DNA from: Spirochaetales bacterium
Lineage (GTDB): Bacteria; Spirochaetota; Spirochaetia; CADAEX01
DNA: 43,741 bases
Assembly: GCA_024233785.1 (NCBI GenBank)
Contig: JACKPD010000020.1
Span: 1 to 43,741, forward strand
Direction: 5' to 3'
Each line of letters starts with the position of its first letter. Within the stretch, counting starts at the first letter, position 1. The translations under genes were made by a program, and so were the position numbers. Shown here piece after piece: positions 24,605 to 32,061 of this stretch. The notes under the pieces are model-generated. The model did not search any database. It saw only the letters and a list, made by a program, of their open reading frames with translations, and had not been told where the DNA came from.

Positions 24605-25699
24605 ATGGAAAAAGAAAAGACAATTTACGTTATATACGGCAATGATCCGGCAGAGATGACAAAAAAGATCCTCTCGGAATCGCGCATTGAAAACCTTATT
24701 AAACCCGGATCGCTTATCGGTCTCAAACCTAATCTCGTTGTTTCAAAACCCTCATCATCAGGCGCTACAACTTCACCATTGATTGCCGGTGCTGTAATTG
24801 AATACCTAAAAGATAAGGGTTTCGATAATTTACTGATACTGGAAGGCTCCTGGGTAGGCGACAGCACTAAAAGGGCTTTCAGGACATGCGGATATGAGGA
24901 TATCTCAAAAAAATATAATGTTCCTCTTTTTGATACGAAGGATGACAGCTTTACCGTAAAAACAAGCGGCGGCATAAAAATGGAAATCTGCGACAGGCTT
25001 TTTGATGTGGACTTTCTGATTAACATGCCGGTAATCAAGGGGCACTGCCAGACCCTCGTCACAGGCGCGCTGAAAAATATGAAAGGGTGCATCACAGACA
25101 GGGAGAAAAGGCACTTTCACTCTCTCGGGCTTCATGACCCGATAGCCCACTTAAATAAAATCAGGTGCGCTGATTTTGTAATCGCCGACGGCCTGTGCGG
25201 AGACCTTGATTTCGAGGAAGGGGGAAACCCTGTGCAGATGAACAGGATCGTATGCGGAACTGATTCAGTACTTACAGACGCCTACATCGCATCCATTATG
25301 GGGTACAGGCCGGAAGATGTTGAATACATAACTGTTGCCGCGGAAATAGGTGTCGGAAGCTGCAGTCTTGATGATGCGGATATAATTGAGCTTAACAAGG
25401 ACAGGACTATAGCATCCGCCGTATCAACAGGAAAAGTCAGCAGGCTTGCAAAACACACAGTACAGAAGAATGCCTGTTCAGCATGCTACGCAAACCTCAT
25501 ACACGCCCTTGCCCGGCTTGACGAGGAAGGAAAGCTTTCAAAGCTGAAAGGTAAAATATCAATAGGACAGGGCTTCAGATGGGTAGAGTCAGACGGAACA
25601 GGCATAGGGTCATGCACAAGCAGCTTTGAAAACTATCTCCCGGGATGTCCCCCTGCCCCGCTCGACATCATTGACTTCCTGAAAGACCAGACAGATTAA
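24605..25699 (+). CDS. DUF362-family protein
   Basis: 364-residue cytosolic protein of the DUF362 family, whose biochemical role is not established. Recognisable segments are LIGLKPNLVVSKPSSSGATTS near the N-terminus, INMPVIKGHCQTLVTGALKN (about 138-157) and NMKGCITDREKRHFH. The C-terminal part has Cys residues in an ACSACYANLIHAL segment, in GIGSCTSSF and in PGCPP, a spacing that could bind a metal or iron-sulfur centre though no ferredoxin motif is present. It is 12 bases after the kinase gene behind AGGA and probably shares its transcript. Confidence 0.8.
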   Translation: MEKEKTIYVIYGNDPAEMTKKILSESRIENLIKPGSLIGLKPNLVVSKPSSSGATTSPLIAGAVIEYLKDKGFDNLLILEGSWVGDSTKRAFRTCGYEDISKKYNVPLFDTKDDSFTVKTSGGIKMEICDRLFDVDFLINMPVIKGHCQTLVTGALKNMKGCITDREKRHFHSLGLHDPIAHLNKIRCADFVIADGLCGDLDFEEGGNPVQMNRIVCGTDSVLTDAYIASIMGYRPEDVEYITVAAEIGVGSCSLDDADIIELNKDRTIASAVSTGKVSRLAKHTVQKNACSACYANLIHALARLDEEGKLSKLKGKISIGQGFRWVESDGTGIGSCTSSFENYLPGCPPAPLDIIDFLKDQTD

Positions 25700-25722
25700 G
25701 TTCTAAATAATCAGTTTGTTTA

Positions 25723-25751
25723 TTTACTTTTTTTCCCTGTTCAGCTATATT
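25723..25751 (+). promoter_or_regulatory. Promoter of the DUF401 gene, leaderless layout
   Basis: TTTACT (25723-25728), 17 bases, TATATT (25746-25751), then 7 bases and the ATG at 25759. No Shine-Dalgarno sequence is present, so the message likely begins at the start codon. Confidence 0.45.
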
Positions 25752-25758
25752 CAAAAAT

Positions 25759-27039
25759 ATGAATATTATCATGAGCTCACCTGTAATTATTAAAATACTG
25801 ATTTCCCTTACAGTTATACTGGCAGCAGACAGACTGATTAAAAACCTTGCCCTTTCCATGGCAATCGGAACTCTGGTACTCGCGCTATGGTCAGGGCATG
25901 CTCCGTTATCTGTGCTTTCGATAACTATAGATACCATGCTGACTCCGGATTACATAATCCTTTTAATAATGCTTTTCCTCCTTATCTGGTTAAGCTCGCA
26001 GATGAAAGAGACGATGATGATGGACGATCTTGTAAAAGGGCTTCAGATGCGCCTTACAGGGAAAAGCCTTCTGGCTGTGGTGCCTGCGATCATCGGCCTC
26101 ATCCCTATGCCCGGCGGTGCACTTTTCTCCGCGCCTCTTGTCGATGACTGCGATACGGATAAATCAATGGACCCGTATCTTAAAACAAAAATCAACTACT
26201 GGTTCCGCCACATGTGGGAATACTGGCTTCCGTTATACGCGGGAGTAATTCTTGCGCTTCAGATTACTGGACTCGAAATATGGCAGATTGCAATTGTAAA
26301 CTTTCCGCTTACCATATTTTCCGCGGCAGGCGGGTATATTTTCCTTCTAAGGAAGGTTAAAAGCAATGGACAGGCCCTCACAGGGAAAAAACCTCCTGTT
26401 CTGATATACCTGCTTCCCATAATTCTGATTGTCGTTCTTTATACTGTAATTGGATTAACCCTGCCGGGGCTTAAAGAAAAGTCAAAGTATCTTCCAATGG
26501 GAATAAGCATATTCCTCACAATAGTGTATATCCAGTTTTACAGGCCTCTTACAGCAAAAAAATGGGTAAAAATAATTTTTTCCAAAAGCATTCTGGACAT
26601 GGTCGTGGTTGTAGCTGTTATAAGCATCTACGGCGCATTTATCAGGGCGCAGCTGCCTGACGGCAGATTTCTTATGGATATAATGAGGGATGAACTCACA
26701 GCATCAGGCATAAGCCCTGTGCTGCTGATTATTCTCCTTCCCTTTATTAGCGGATTCGCAACAGGCATAGCGGTAGGTTTTGTAGGGGCAAGTTTTCCGA
26801 TTATCATAAGCATACTCGGACAGGAACCCCTGCTCAAAGACCTGCTTTCCGCGGTTGTCCTTGCCTACGCAAGCGGCCATATCGGGCAGCTTCTTTCACC
26901 TGTCCATGTATGTAATATTGTCTCAAACAAATACTTTAAAACAGATCTGCTGAAATCAACGGCCCAGCTCATACCTCTCTGCCTTTTTGTTTTTGCAGGA
27001 GCAGCATTCTCCATCAGCATGATCCATCTGGTTTTGTAG
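25759..27039 (+). CDS. DUF401-family membrane protein, probable transporter
   Basis: 426-residue inner-membrane protein with about eleven hydrophobic helices. The conserved GLIPMPGGALFSAPLVDD segment (about 113-130) and the counterpart GFATGIAVGFVGASFPI followed by ASGHIGQLLSPVH near the C-terminus are hallmarks of the DUF401 family, thought to be transporters related to anion/carboxylate carriers. The substrate is unknown. The gene lies 59 bases after DUF362 and appears to have its own leaderless promoter, though read-through from the kinase unit is possible. Confidence 0.82.
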   Translation: MNIIMSSPVIIKILISLTVILAADRLIKNLALSMAIGTLVLALWSGHAPLSVLSITIDTMLTPDYIILLIMLFLLIWLSSQMKETMMMDDLVKGLQMRLTGKSLLAVVPAIIGLIPMPGGALFSAPLVDDCDTDKSMDPYLKTKINYWFRHMWEYWLPLYAGVILALQITGLEIWQIAIVNFPLTIFSAAGGYIFLLRKVKSNGQALTGKKPPVLIYLLPIILIVVLYTVIGLTLPGLKEKSKYLPMGISIFLTIVYIQFYRPLTAKKWVKIIFSKSILDMVVVVAVISIYGAFIRAQLPDGRFLMDIMRDELTASGISPVLLIILLPFISGFATGIAVGFVGASFPIIISILGQEPLLKDLLSAVVLAYASGHIGQLLSPVHVCNIVSNKYFKTDLLKSTAQLIPLCLFVFAGAAFSISMIHLVL

Positions 27040-27056
27040 ATAGTATCAATTTTTGC

Positions 27057-27107
27057 CATTAAATTAATGTAAAAACGCAATTAACGACTCTTAATTTAAT
27101 GTTTTTT
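27057..27107 (+). terminator. AT-rich terminator after the DUF401 gene
   Basis: A perfect 11-bp inverted repeat, CATTAAATTAA (27057-27067) with TTAATTTAATG (27091-27101), is followed directly by TTTTTT. The stem is weak in GC and the loop is 23 bases, so efficiency may be low. Confidence 0.5.
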
Positions 27108-27125
27108 AATCAATTTTTAACCGAC

Positions 27126-27154
27126 TGTTTACCCGTTTCTTATATAGATATAAT
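27126..27154 (+). promoter_or_regulatory. Promoter of the 38-residue peptide gene
   Basis: TATAAT (27149-27154) with TGTTTA (27126-27131) at 17 bases as the best -35 candidate. The expected start near 27162 gives a 28-base leader with AGGAGG. Confidence 0.5.
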
Positions 27155-27189
27155 ATTCTTGGTATTAGAAAGAATGCAGGAGGCCGAAT

Positions 27190-27306
27190 ATGGAAATTTT
27201 AAGTACAATCGTGATTCTTGCAGTGGTATTTGTCTTTGTTCTTGCTTTTATTAATGATGTGCACGATGTTTCACACAGTTCAAGGCAAATGAAGAAACAT
27301 AAATAA
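27190..27306 (+). CDS. Small single-span membrane peptide, 38 residues
   Basis: A short reading frame from ATG 27190 to TAA 27304-27306. It has an ideal Shine-Dalgarno sequence (AGGAGG, 27178-27183) 6 bases upstream and its own -10 box. The product has a short acidic start, one hydrophobic helix of about 19 residues (roughly 4-22) and a polar tail with two His, Asp, several Ser and a basic end (RQMKKHK). I do not recognise a family. The charge pattern suggests an inner-membrane peptide with its tail in the cytosol. Too short for most automatic calls but the signals are better than for many long genes here. Confidence 0.65.
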   Translation: MEILSTIVILAVVFVFVLAFINDVHDVSHSSRQMKKHK

Positions 27307-27359
27307 GTGACTTTATCCTGATCAGATCCAGCCTCAGGTTTCCGGGAGCGAGGCGCATT

Positions 27360-28850
27360 TCAACTTAAAGTACTGCCCGCAGCAGTATATCCCCCTTCCG
27401 GGTGAGGTGCAAACGCAAGATGACAGGTAAAACCTTTGGGGTCAATGTGCATGCCGTGGCTTACAAGAAGGATGGTGCTCTCTTTGAAAGATGAGAGCTT
27501 TTCAATAATATTTATTACAGAGGCTGTATTTTCTTCATCAAGCCCCTGACAGGGTTCATCAAATATTATAAGCTCAGGCATTTTCACAAGAGCCCTTATT
27601 ATAAGGGTTTTTCTTTTTTCCCCGAACGATAATTCATTAAAAGGAACATCCTTTTTACCTGTCATTCCCGAAACCTCAATCAGGGAGAGGGCCTCTTCAA
27701 GCTGAAACCCTGATACATCCTTATATAGGCCTATTGAATCAAAGAACCCGGAAAGCACGGTATCAAGCAGGCTTGAGCGGACCCTGTAGTTCATCTGAAA
27801 ATCGCCTGAGACAAGTCCTATCCTTTTTTTTATATCCCAGATTGTCTCGCCGCTTCCCTTTTTAATTCCGAACAGGGTTATGTCATTCATATATGCTTTG
27901 GGATTATCCGCGTTTATAAGGCTTATAAGTGTAGATTTTCCACAGCCGTTGGGGCCGGTTATCTTCCACTTCTCTCCCTTCTGTACCTGCCAGTTTATAT
28001 CTGTAAGTATTTTGACATTTTCGTATGAAAGATTAACATTTTTCATGCTGATGACAGGGGGACTGTTCCTGTCTGAAGAGGCTGATGATGCGCCATGAGT
28101 TATAAATATCTCTGAAGCAGCCTTGCCCCATTCTTCAGAAGTCCGGAGTTCCGGTTCGATTCGCGCTGATCTCCCGATAGATTTAATTCTTCCGTTTTCA
28201 AGCTCAATCACCTGGTCTGTCCATTCAGGGATTTCAGATTTCCTCGGTGTGACGATGAATATCCTCTCTCCTGACTCGACAAGAGCCTTAAAAAGCTGAT
28301 GCAGGTTTTTCCGGGCTGATACATCAAGTCCGTCAAAAGGGTCATCAACAATAAGGATATCTGGTTTTGCCATTAAAGCCCTGCACAGCATGGTTTTTCT
28401 GAACTCACCTGTAGAAAGATAACGGAGGCCCCTATCATGTATCTCTTCAAGGTCAAACATGGAGGTATATTTCCGGTAAAGGCTCTCATCTGAATCATTG
28501 CAGTCTTTTAAGATAGAATCCTTTAGGATAGAATCCTTTAGGATAAAATCCTTTACCCTGGTCCCCGGATCAACACCACCCTGCATAAAACGGGAGTTAT
28601 CCTTTTTCCGCTCTTCAGCCATAATTTTCTGCTGAAGTTCGAATGAGGCATACCCTGTCTTTCCATCAAGGACAACCCTGCCCGAGCTTTCTTTAAGTGT
28701 ACCTCCCATAATCATTGCAAGGAGAGATTTTCCGCTGCCGTTGGAGCCGGTAATTGCCCAGCATTTTCCCTCGGAAAAATCAACAGAAATACTGTCAAGC
28801 AGAACTTTGCCGCCTGTTTTATAGGATATATTTTCAAGCTTTATCACCAC
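27360..28850 (-). CDS. Double-cassette ABC ATPase, ModF-like
   Basis: 496-residue cytosolic protein with two ABC cassettes and no membrane domain. Cassette one has Walker A GSNGSGKS (about 35-42), signature LSTGEFRK and Walker B ILIVDDPFDGLD; cassette two has GPNGCGKS, LSFGEKRK and LIIFDEPCQGLD. Arrangement and motif variants resemble ModF (PhrA), whose exact role is unclear. No transporter subunits adjoin it. In the first cassette, a 15-base tandem triplicate inserts repeats of Ser/Phe-Ile-Leu-Lys-Asp. The start is GTG; of two adjacent GTG codons (28850 and 28847) the second has the better spacing (7) from GGAG. Confidence 0.85.
   Translation of the reverse strand: MVIKLENISYKTGGKVLLDSISVDFSEGKCWAITGSNGSGKSLLAMIMGGTLKESSGRVVLDGKTGYASFELQQKIMAEERKKDNSRFMQGGVDPGTRVKDFILKDSILKDSILKDCNDSDESLYRKYTSMFDLEEIHDRGLRYLSTGEFRKTMLCRALMAKPDILIVDDPFDGLDVSARKNLHQLFKALVESGERIFIVTPRKSEIPEWTDQVIELENGRIKSIGRSARIEPELRTSEEWGKAASEIFITHGASSASSDRNSPPVISMKNVNLSYENVKILTDINWQVQKGEKWKITGPNGCGKSTLISLINADNPKAYMNDITLFGIKKGSGETIWDIKKRIGLVSGDFQMNYRVRSSLLDTVLSGFFDSIGLYKDVSGFQLEEALSLIEVSGMTGKKDVPFNELSFGEKRKTLIIRALVKMPELIIFDEPCQGLDEENTASVINIIEKLSSFKESTILLVSHGMHIDPKGFTCHLAFAPHPEGGYTAAGSTLS
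28507..28551 (-). repeat. Three 15-base tandem repeats inside the ABC ATPase gene
   Basis: Plus-strand units TTTAAGATAGAATCC, TTTAGGATAGAATCC and TTTAGGATAAAATCC follow each other at 28507, 28522 and 28537. They are in frame and encode the pentapeptide Ser/Phe-Ile-Leu-Lys-Asp three times. The copies differ by one base each, pointing to recent slippage. Confidence 0.85.
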
Positions 28851-28897
28851 ATTTCTCCAAATTATTATTTTTCAAAGTATCTCTGTATCTGATTCCC

Positions 28898-29785
28898 CTA
28901 TACCTGATTTCCGCCAACCGCGGCGTTCCGGAATGCCCGGACAAAGGGGTTTGCCGCCCTTTTTTTCTGGCTGCAGAGTCCGACATGATACGGTTCAAGT
29001 GGAGGTGAAAAATCAAGGACCCTTACTGAGTCTTTAAAAGGGCTGTTGTCAACAACAAGCTGGGGAACAAGTCCAATTCCGCAGCCGAGGATAACCATTG
29101 AAAGTATTGCTTCGTTACCTGATACCTGCGCATAAATATCCGGTTTTATACCGCTCTGCGCAAACCTTGCGTCAATCCTGTTCCTTGCGACCCCTTTTTC
29201 AGGGAGTATCAGCGGACATTTTTCCAGGTTGAGCGTCTTCTCGTCTTTCCCGATAAATTTGGTATCAAAATCCGGCGCTATAAAAACAAGCGGTGTAATT
29301 GTAAGGGGCAGGAAATCAAGATTTTCAGGAAGCCTGTCAGGAAGGACAGCTATGGAAACATCAACTTCATTATCAAGCACCTTCTGAAGTGTAATGCCTG
29401 CATCGCCTGTCTGGAGCTTTATGTTTATTTCAGGGTAATCAATTCTGAATTTTTTTATTATCGGCAGCAGTATACTGTAGCTTGCCGTTACTGTGCTGAA
29501 AAGGGATATCTCCCCTTTCAGTGTTTTTTCGCTTATAACAGCGTTGTGCTGAAAATCATTCAGACTGTCAAGGATATCAGATGCATATTGTCTGAAAAGC
29601 TGACCCGCGGGGGTGAGTGCGACATACCTGTTGCTTCTTTCAAGCAGCCGGTATCCAAGTTCTTCTTCAAGTCTTTTAATGCTTCGTGTAAAAGCAGAGG
29701 GACTTAAATTGCATTTTCTGCTGGATTTGCCAAAATGAAGAGTTTCCGCAATGCTTAGAAAATGGCCAAGCTGGAGAATATCCAT
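28898..29785 (-). CDS. ilvY: LysR-family regulator IlvY
   Basis: 295-residue LysR-type activator, expected to control the divergent ilvC in response to the enzyme's substrates (acetolactate or acetohydroxybutyrate, as in E. coli). The helix-turn-helix is in GHFLSIAETLHFGKSSRKCN and the following SPSAFTRSIKRLEEELG. The co-inducer domain keeps stretches I recognise from E. coli IlvY, including FSTVTASYS, IKLQTGDA, SGNEAILSMVILGCGIGLVPQ and a late CSQKKR. ATG 29785 follows AAGGAG by 5 bases; a preceding TTG (29788) is too close to that site. The combination of sequence and divergent position makes the call firm. Confidence 0.92.
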   Translation of the reverse strand: MDILQLGHFLSIAETLHFGKSSRKCNLSPSAFTRSIKRLEEELGYRLLERSNRYVALTPAGQLFRQYASDILDSLNDFQHNAVISEKTLKGEISLFSTVTASYSILLPIIKKFRIDYPEINIKLQTGDAGITLQKVLDNEVDVSIAVLPDRLPENLDFLPLTITPLVFIAPDFDTKFIGKDEKTLNLEKCPLILPEKGVARNRIDARFAQSGIKPDIYAQVSGNEAILSMVILGCGIGLVPQLVVDNSPFKDSVRVLDFSPPLEPYHVGLCSQKKRAANPFVRAFRNAAVGGNQV

Positions 29786-29870
29786 CAAAACTCCTTATAA
29801 ATATTTAATGATTTATAATTATGCCCTTTATAGTTGCATAAATATCAACAATTTTATATAAATAAATCGT

Positions 29871-29905
29871 TTGACACAATATATCTTCATAGGTTATTGT
29901 GTCAA
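29871..29905 (+). promoter_or_regulatory. ilvC promoter embedded in a 10-bp-arm dyad
   Basis: TTGACACAAT (29871-29880) and ATTGTGTCAA (29896-29905) form a perfect inverted repeat with a 15-base spacer. The left arm contains TTGACA, a consensus -35 box, and the right arm contains the best -10 candidates (TATTGT at 29895-29900, 18-base spacing). It lies 28 bases upstream of the ilvC start in the divergent ilvY-ilvC gap, the expected place for IlvY control. Confidence 0.65.
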
Positions 29906-29933
29906 TAGTTATGTTCAGGGAGGTATCCGGAAA

Positions 29934-31400
29934 ATGAACTATTTTAATTCGTTACCGTTCAGATTAAAGATCGAAGAGCTTGGCCAATGCAGATTTATGG
30001 ATAAATCAGAGTTTAACGGTGTTGAGAAACTGAAAGGGAAAAAAATTGTTATTGTAGGCTGCGGAGCCCAGGGGTTAAACCAGGGACTCAATCTGAGGGA
30101 CAGCGGACTTGATGTTTCATATGCTTTGAGAAAAAGTTCCATTGACGCCAAAAGGCAGTCATGGAAAAACGCTTCAGAAAACAGCTTTAAAGTCGGAACT
30201 TATGAAGAGATGATTCCCGGCGCTGACCTTGTCTGCAATCTCACACCGGACAAGCAGCACACATCAGTAATCGGGGCTATTATGCCGCTTATGAAGAAAA
30301 ATTCCGCCCTTTCCTATTCGCACGGTTTTAACATTGTCGAAGAAGGGATGAAAATACGGGATGACATCACAGTTATAATGGTCGCTCCCAAATCTCCTGG
30401 AACAGAACTCCGGGAAGAGTATAAAAGAGGGTTTGGAGTACCGACACTTATCGCGGTGCATAAATTGAATGATCCTAACGGCGACGGCCTTGAAATCGCA
30501 AAAGCCTATGCCGCAGGTACAGGCGGAGACAGGGCGGGAGTGCTTCAGTCATCTTTTGTCGCTGAGGTAAAGTCAGACCTCATGGGAGAGCAGACTATAC
30601 TATGCGGCGTCCTGCAGACCGGTTCGCTCCTCTGTTTCGATAAAATGGTTGAGAAAGGTATTGAACCCTCCTATGCCGCAAAGCTTGTACAGTACGGCTG
30701 GGAGACAATTACAGAGGCATTAAAACACGGCGGAATTACAAACATGATGGACAGGCTTTCAAATCCGGCAAAAATAGCGGCCCATCAGATGTCTGAAGAA
30801 CTTAAAAAGATTATGACTCCCCTATTCAGAAAACATATGGACAATATTCTGGACGGTGATTTCTCGGCAACAATGATGAAGGACTGGGAAGCCGGCGATA
30901 AAGACCTGCTCAGATGGCGCGAAGAGACTAACAAGAGCAGATTTGAAAACACTGAAGTTACATCAAAAGAGATAGGCGAACAGGAATATTTCGATAACGG
31001 CATACTGATGGCGGCATTTATCAAGGCGGGCGTTGAACTTTCCTTCGATACAATGGTATCGGCAGGAATCAAGGCGGAATCAGCCTATTATGAATCACTC
31101 CACGAAGTACCCCTTATCGCAAACACAATTGCAAGAAAAAAACTGTATGAGATGAATGTTGTAATTTCAGATACCGCTGAATACGGCAATTACCTTTTCT
31201 CAAACAGCGCAATCCCCCTCCTTGCGGGTTTCATGAAAAAGATTGACACTGACGTTATAGGGAAAGGTCTTGATCTTGAAGATACAGGTGTTGACAACGT
31301 TAAGCTTATTGAGGTCAATGAAGCGATCTGCTCAACCGGTGTTGAGAAGATAGGAAAAACACTGCGCGGCTACATGACTGCAATGAAAGCGCTGATGTAG
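29934..31400 (+). CDS. ilvC: Ketol-acid reductoisomerase, class II
   Basis: Second step of valine, leucine and isoleucine synthesis: NADPH-dependent isomeroreduction of acetolactate and acetohydroxybutyrate, Mg-dependent, cytosolic. 488 residues is the long (class II) form as in E. coli; most bacteria have a form of about 330. Recognisable segments are IVGCGAQGLNQGLNLRDSG (dinucleotide binding), VMVAPKSPGTELREEYKRG, VAEVKSDLMGEQTILCG with metal-binding acids, and SAYYESLHEVPLIANTIARK. AGGGAGG precedes ATG 29934 by about 9 bases. Adjacent divergent ilvY and a terminator downstream make a closed regulatory unit. Confidence 0.96.
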   Translation: MNYFNSLPFRLKIEELGQCRFMDKSEFNGVEKLKGKKIVIVGCGAQGLNQGLNLRDSGLDVSYALRKSSIDAKRQSWKNASENSFKVGTYEEMIPGADLVCNLTPDKQHTSVIGAIMPLMKKNSALSYSHGFNIVEEGMKIRDDITVIMVAPKSPGTELREEYKRGFGVPTLIAVHKLNDPNGDGLEIAKAYAAGTGGDRAGVLQSSFVAEVKSDLMGEQTILCGVLQTGSLLCFDKMVEKGIEPSYAAKLVQYGWETITEALKHGGITNMMDRLSNPAKIAAHQMSEELKKIMTPLFRKHMDNILDGDFSATMMKDWEAGDKDLLRWREETNKSRFENTEVTSKEIGEQEYFDNGILMAAFIKAGVELSFDTMVSAGIKAESAYYESLHEVPLIANTIARKKLYEMNVVISDTAEYGNYLFSNSAIPLLAGFMKKIDTDVIGKGLDLEDTGVDNVKLIEVNEAICSTGVEKIGKTLRGYMTAMKALM

Positions 31401-31436
31401 TTACTGCTTTTCAATCTGATTTTTAGTTATTCACAC

Positions 31437-31468
31437 CCCTGCATTTATTAAAATGCAGGGTTTTTTTT
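31437..31468 (+). terminator. Terminator of ilvC
   Basis: A perfect 10-bp stem, CCCTGCATTT (31437-31446) with AAATGCAGGG (31451-31460), a 4-base loop and eight T residues. A textbook intrinsic terminator. Confidence 0.95.
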
Positions 31469-31476
31469 CCGGTATC

Positions 31477-31505
31477 TTACATTGGCAGTTAATTTGTTGT
31501 ATAAT
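31477..31505 (+). promoter_or_regulatory. Promoter of the HdeD-like gene, leaderless layout
   Basis: TATAAT (31500-31505) ends 7 bases before the ATG at 31513. TTACAT (31477-31482) lies at 17-base spacing. No Shine-Dalgarno sequence exists in the 7 bases between. Confidence 0.55.
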
Positions 31506-31512
31506 CCGCATA

Positions 31513-32061
31513 ATGGAAATCAAACTTTTTGACAAATGGTGGCTGCAGCTGCTGAAAGGGATTTTTTTCGTTACAGGCGGAATACTTATCCTGAATCTGG
31601 GTCCTTATAAATACCTGATGAACCCTATTTTTGCCGGAATATTTCTGATGGTTTTCGGTATTCTTGATATTTTCACTTCACTTTCCAACCGCACCCTGAA
31701 TTACGCATGGCAGTGGCTCCTTGCAGAGGGGCTTCAATACCTCTTTTTCGGCCTTATTCTTATGATGAAACAGGATATTACCTTTTCCATTATTCAGCTT
31801 CTTTTTGGAATTCTTGCGATGTTCACCGGCATACTCCACTTTTCAGCATCCATAAACTTCAGAAACGCCGGCGTAAGGAGATGGTTTGCCGCAACATTTA
31901 ACGGCCTGGTAGCAGCAGGGTTAAGCATTGTCATCATTTTCTTTCCGGAAAGCGAACAGGATATCAGCGCAGTTATAATTTCAGCTTATATTATTGCAGA
32001 AGGAGTTCTTGTAATGCTTAGCGCACTTCTCCTCGAACAGGTGGCATTTGATTATTCCTGA
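31513..32061 (+). CDS. HdeD/DUF308-like membrane protein
   Basis: 182-residue inner-membrane protein with six hydrophobic helices arranged as repeated pairs. The GIFFVTGGILILNLGP start, FAGIFLMVFGILDIFTSL, and later LLFGILAMFTGILHFSASI and SAYIIAEGVLVMLSALLL segments fit the HdeD/DUF308 family, which is linked to acid or stress response in enterobacteria but is uncharacterised here. ATG 31513 is chosen since upstream in-frame starts fall inside the ilvC terminator and the promoter. Its last 14 bases overlap the start of the next gene. Confidence 0.75.
   Translation: MEIKLFDKWWLQLLKGIFFVTGGILILNLGPYKYLMNPIFAGIFLMVFGILDIFTSLSNRTLNYAWQWLLAEGLQYLFFGLILMMKQDITFSIIQLLFGILAMFTGILHFSASINFRNAGVRRWFAATFNGLVAAGLSIVIIFFPESEQDISAVIISAYIIAEGVLVMLSALLLEQVAFDYS

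Noticed and set aside
29871..29933. Upstream TTG start extending ilvC by 21 residues
   Set aside because: It lies in the promoter dyad, and the ATG at 29934 has AGGGAGG and matches the known IlvC N-terminus.
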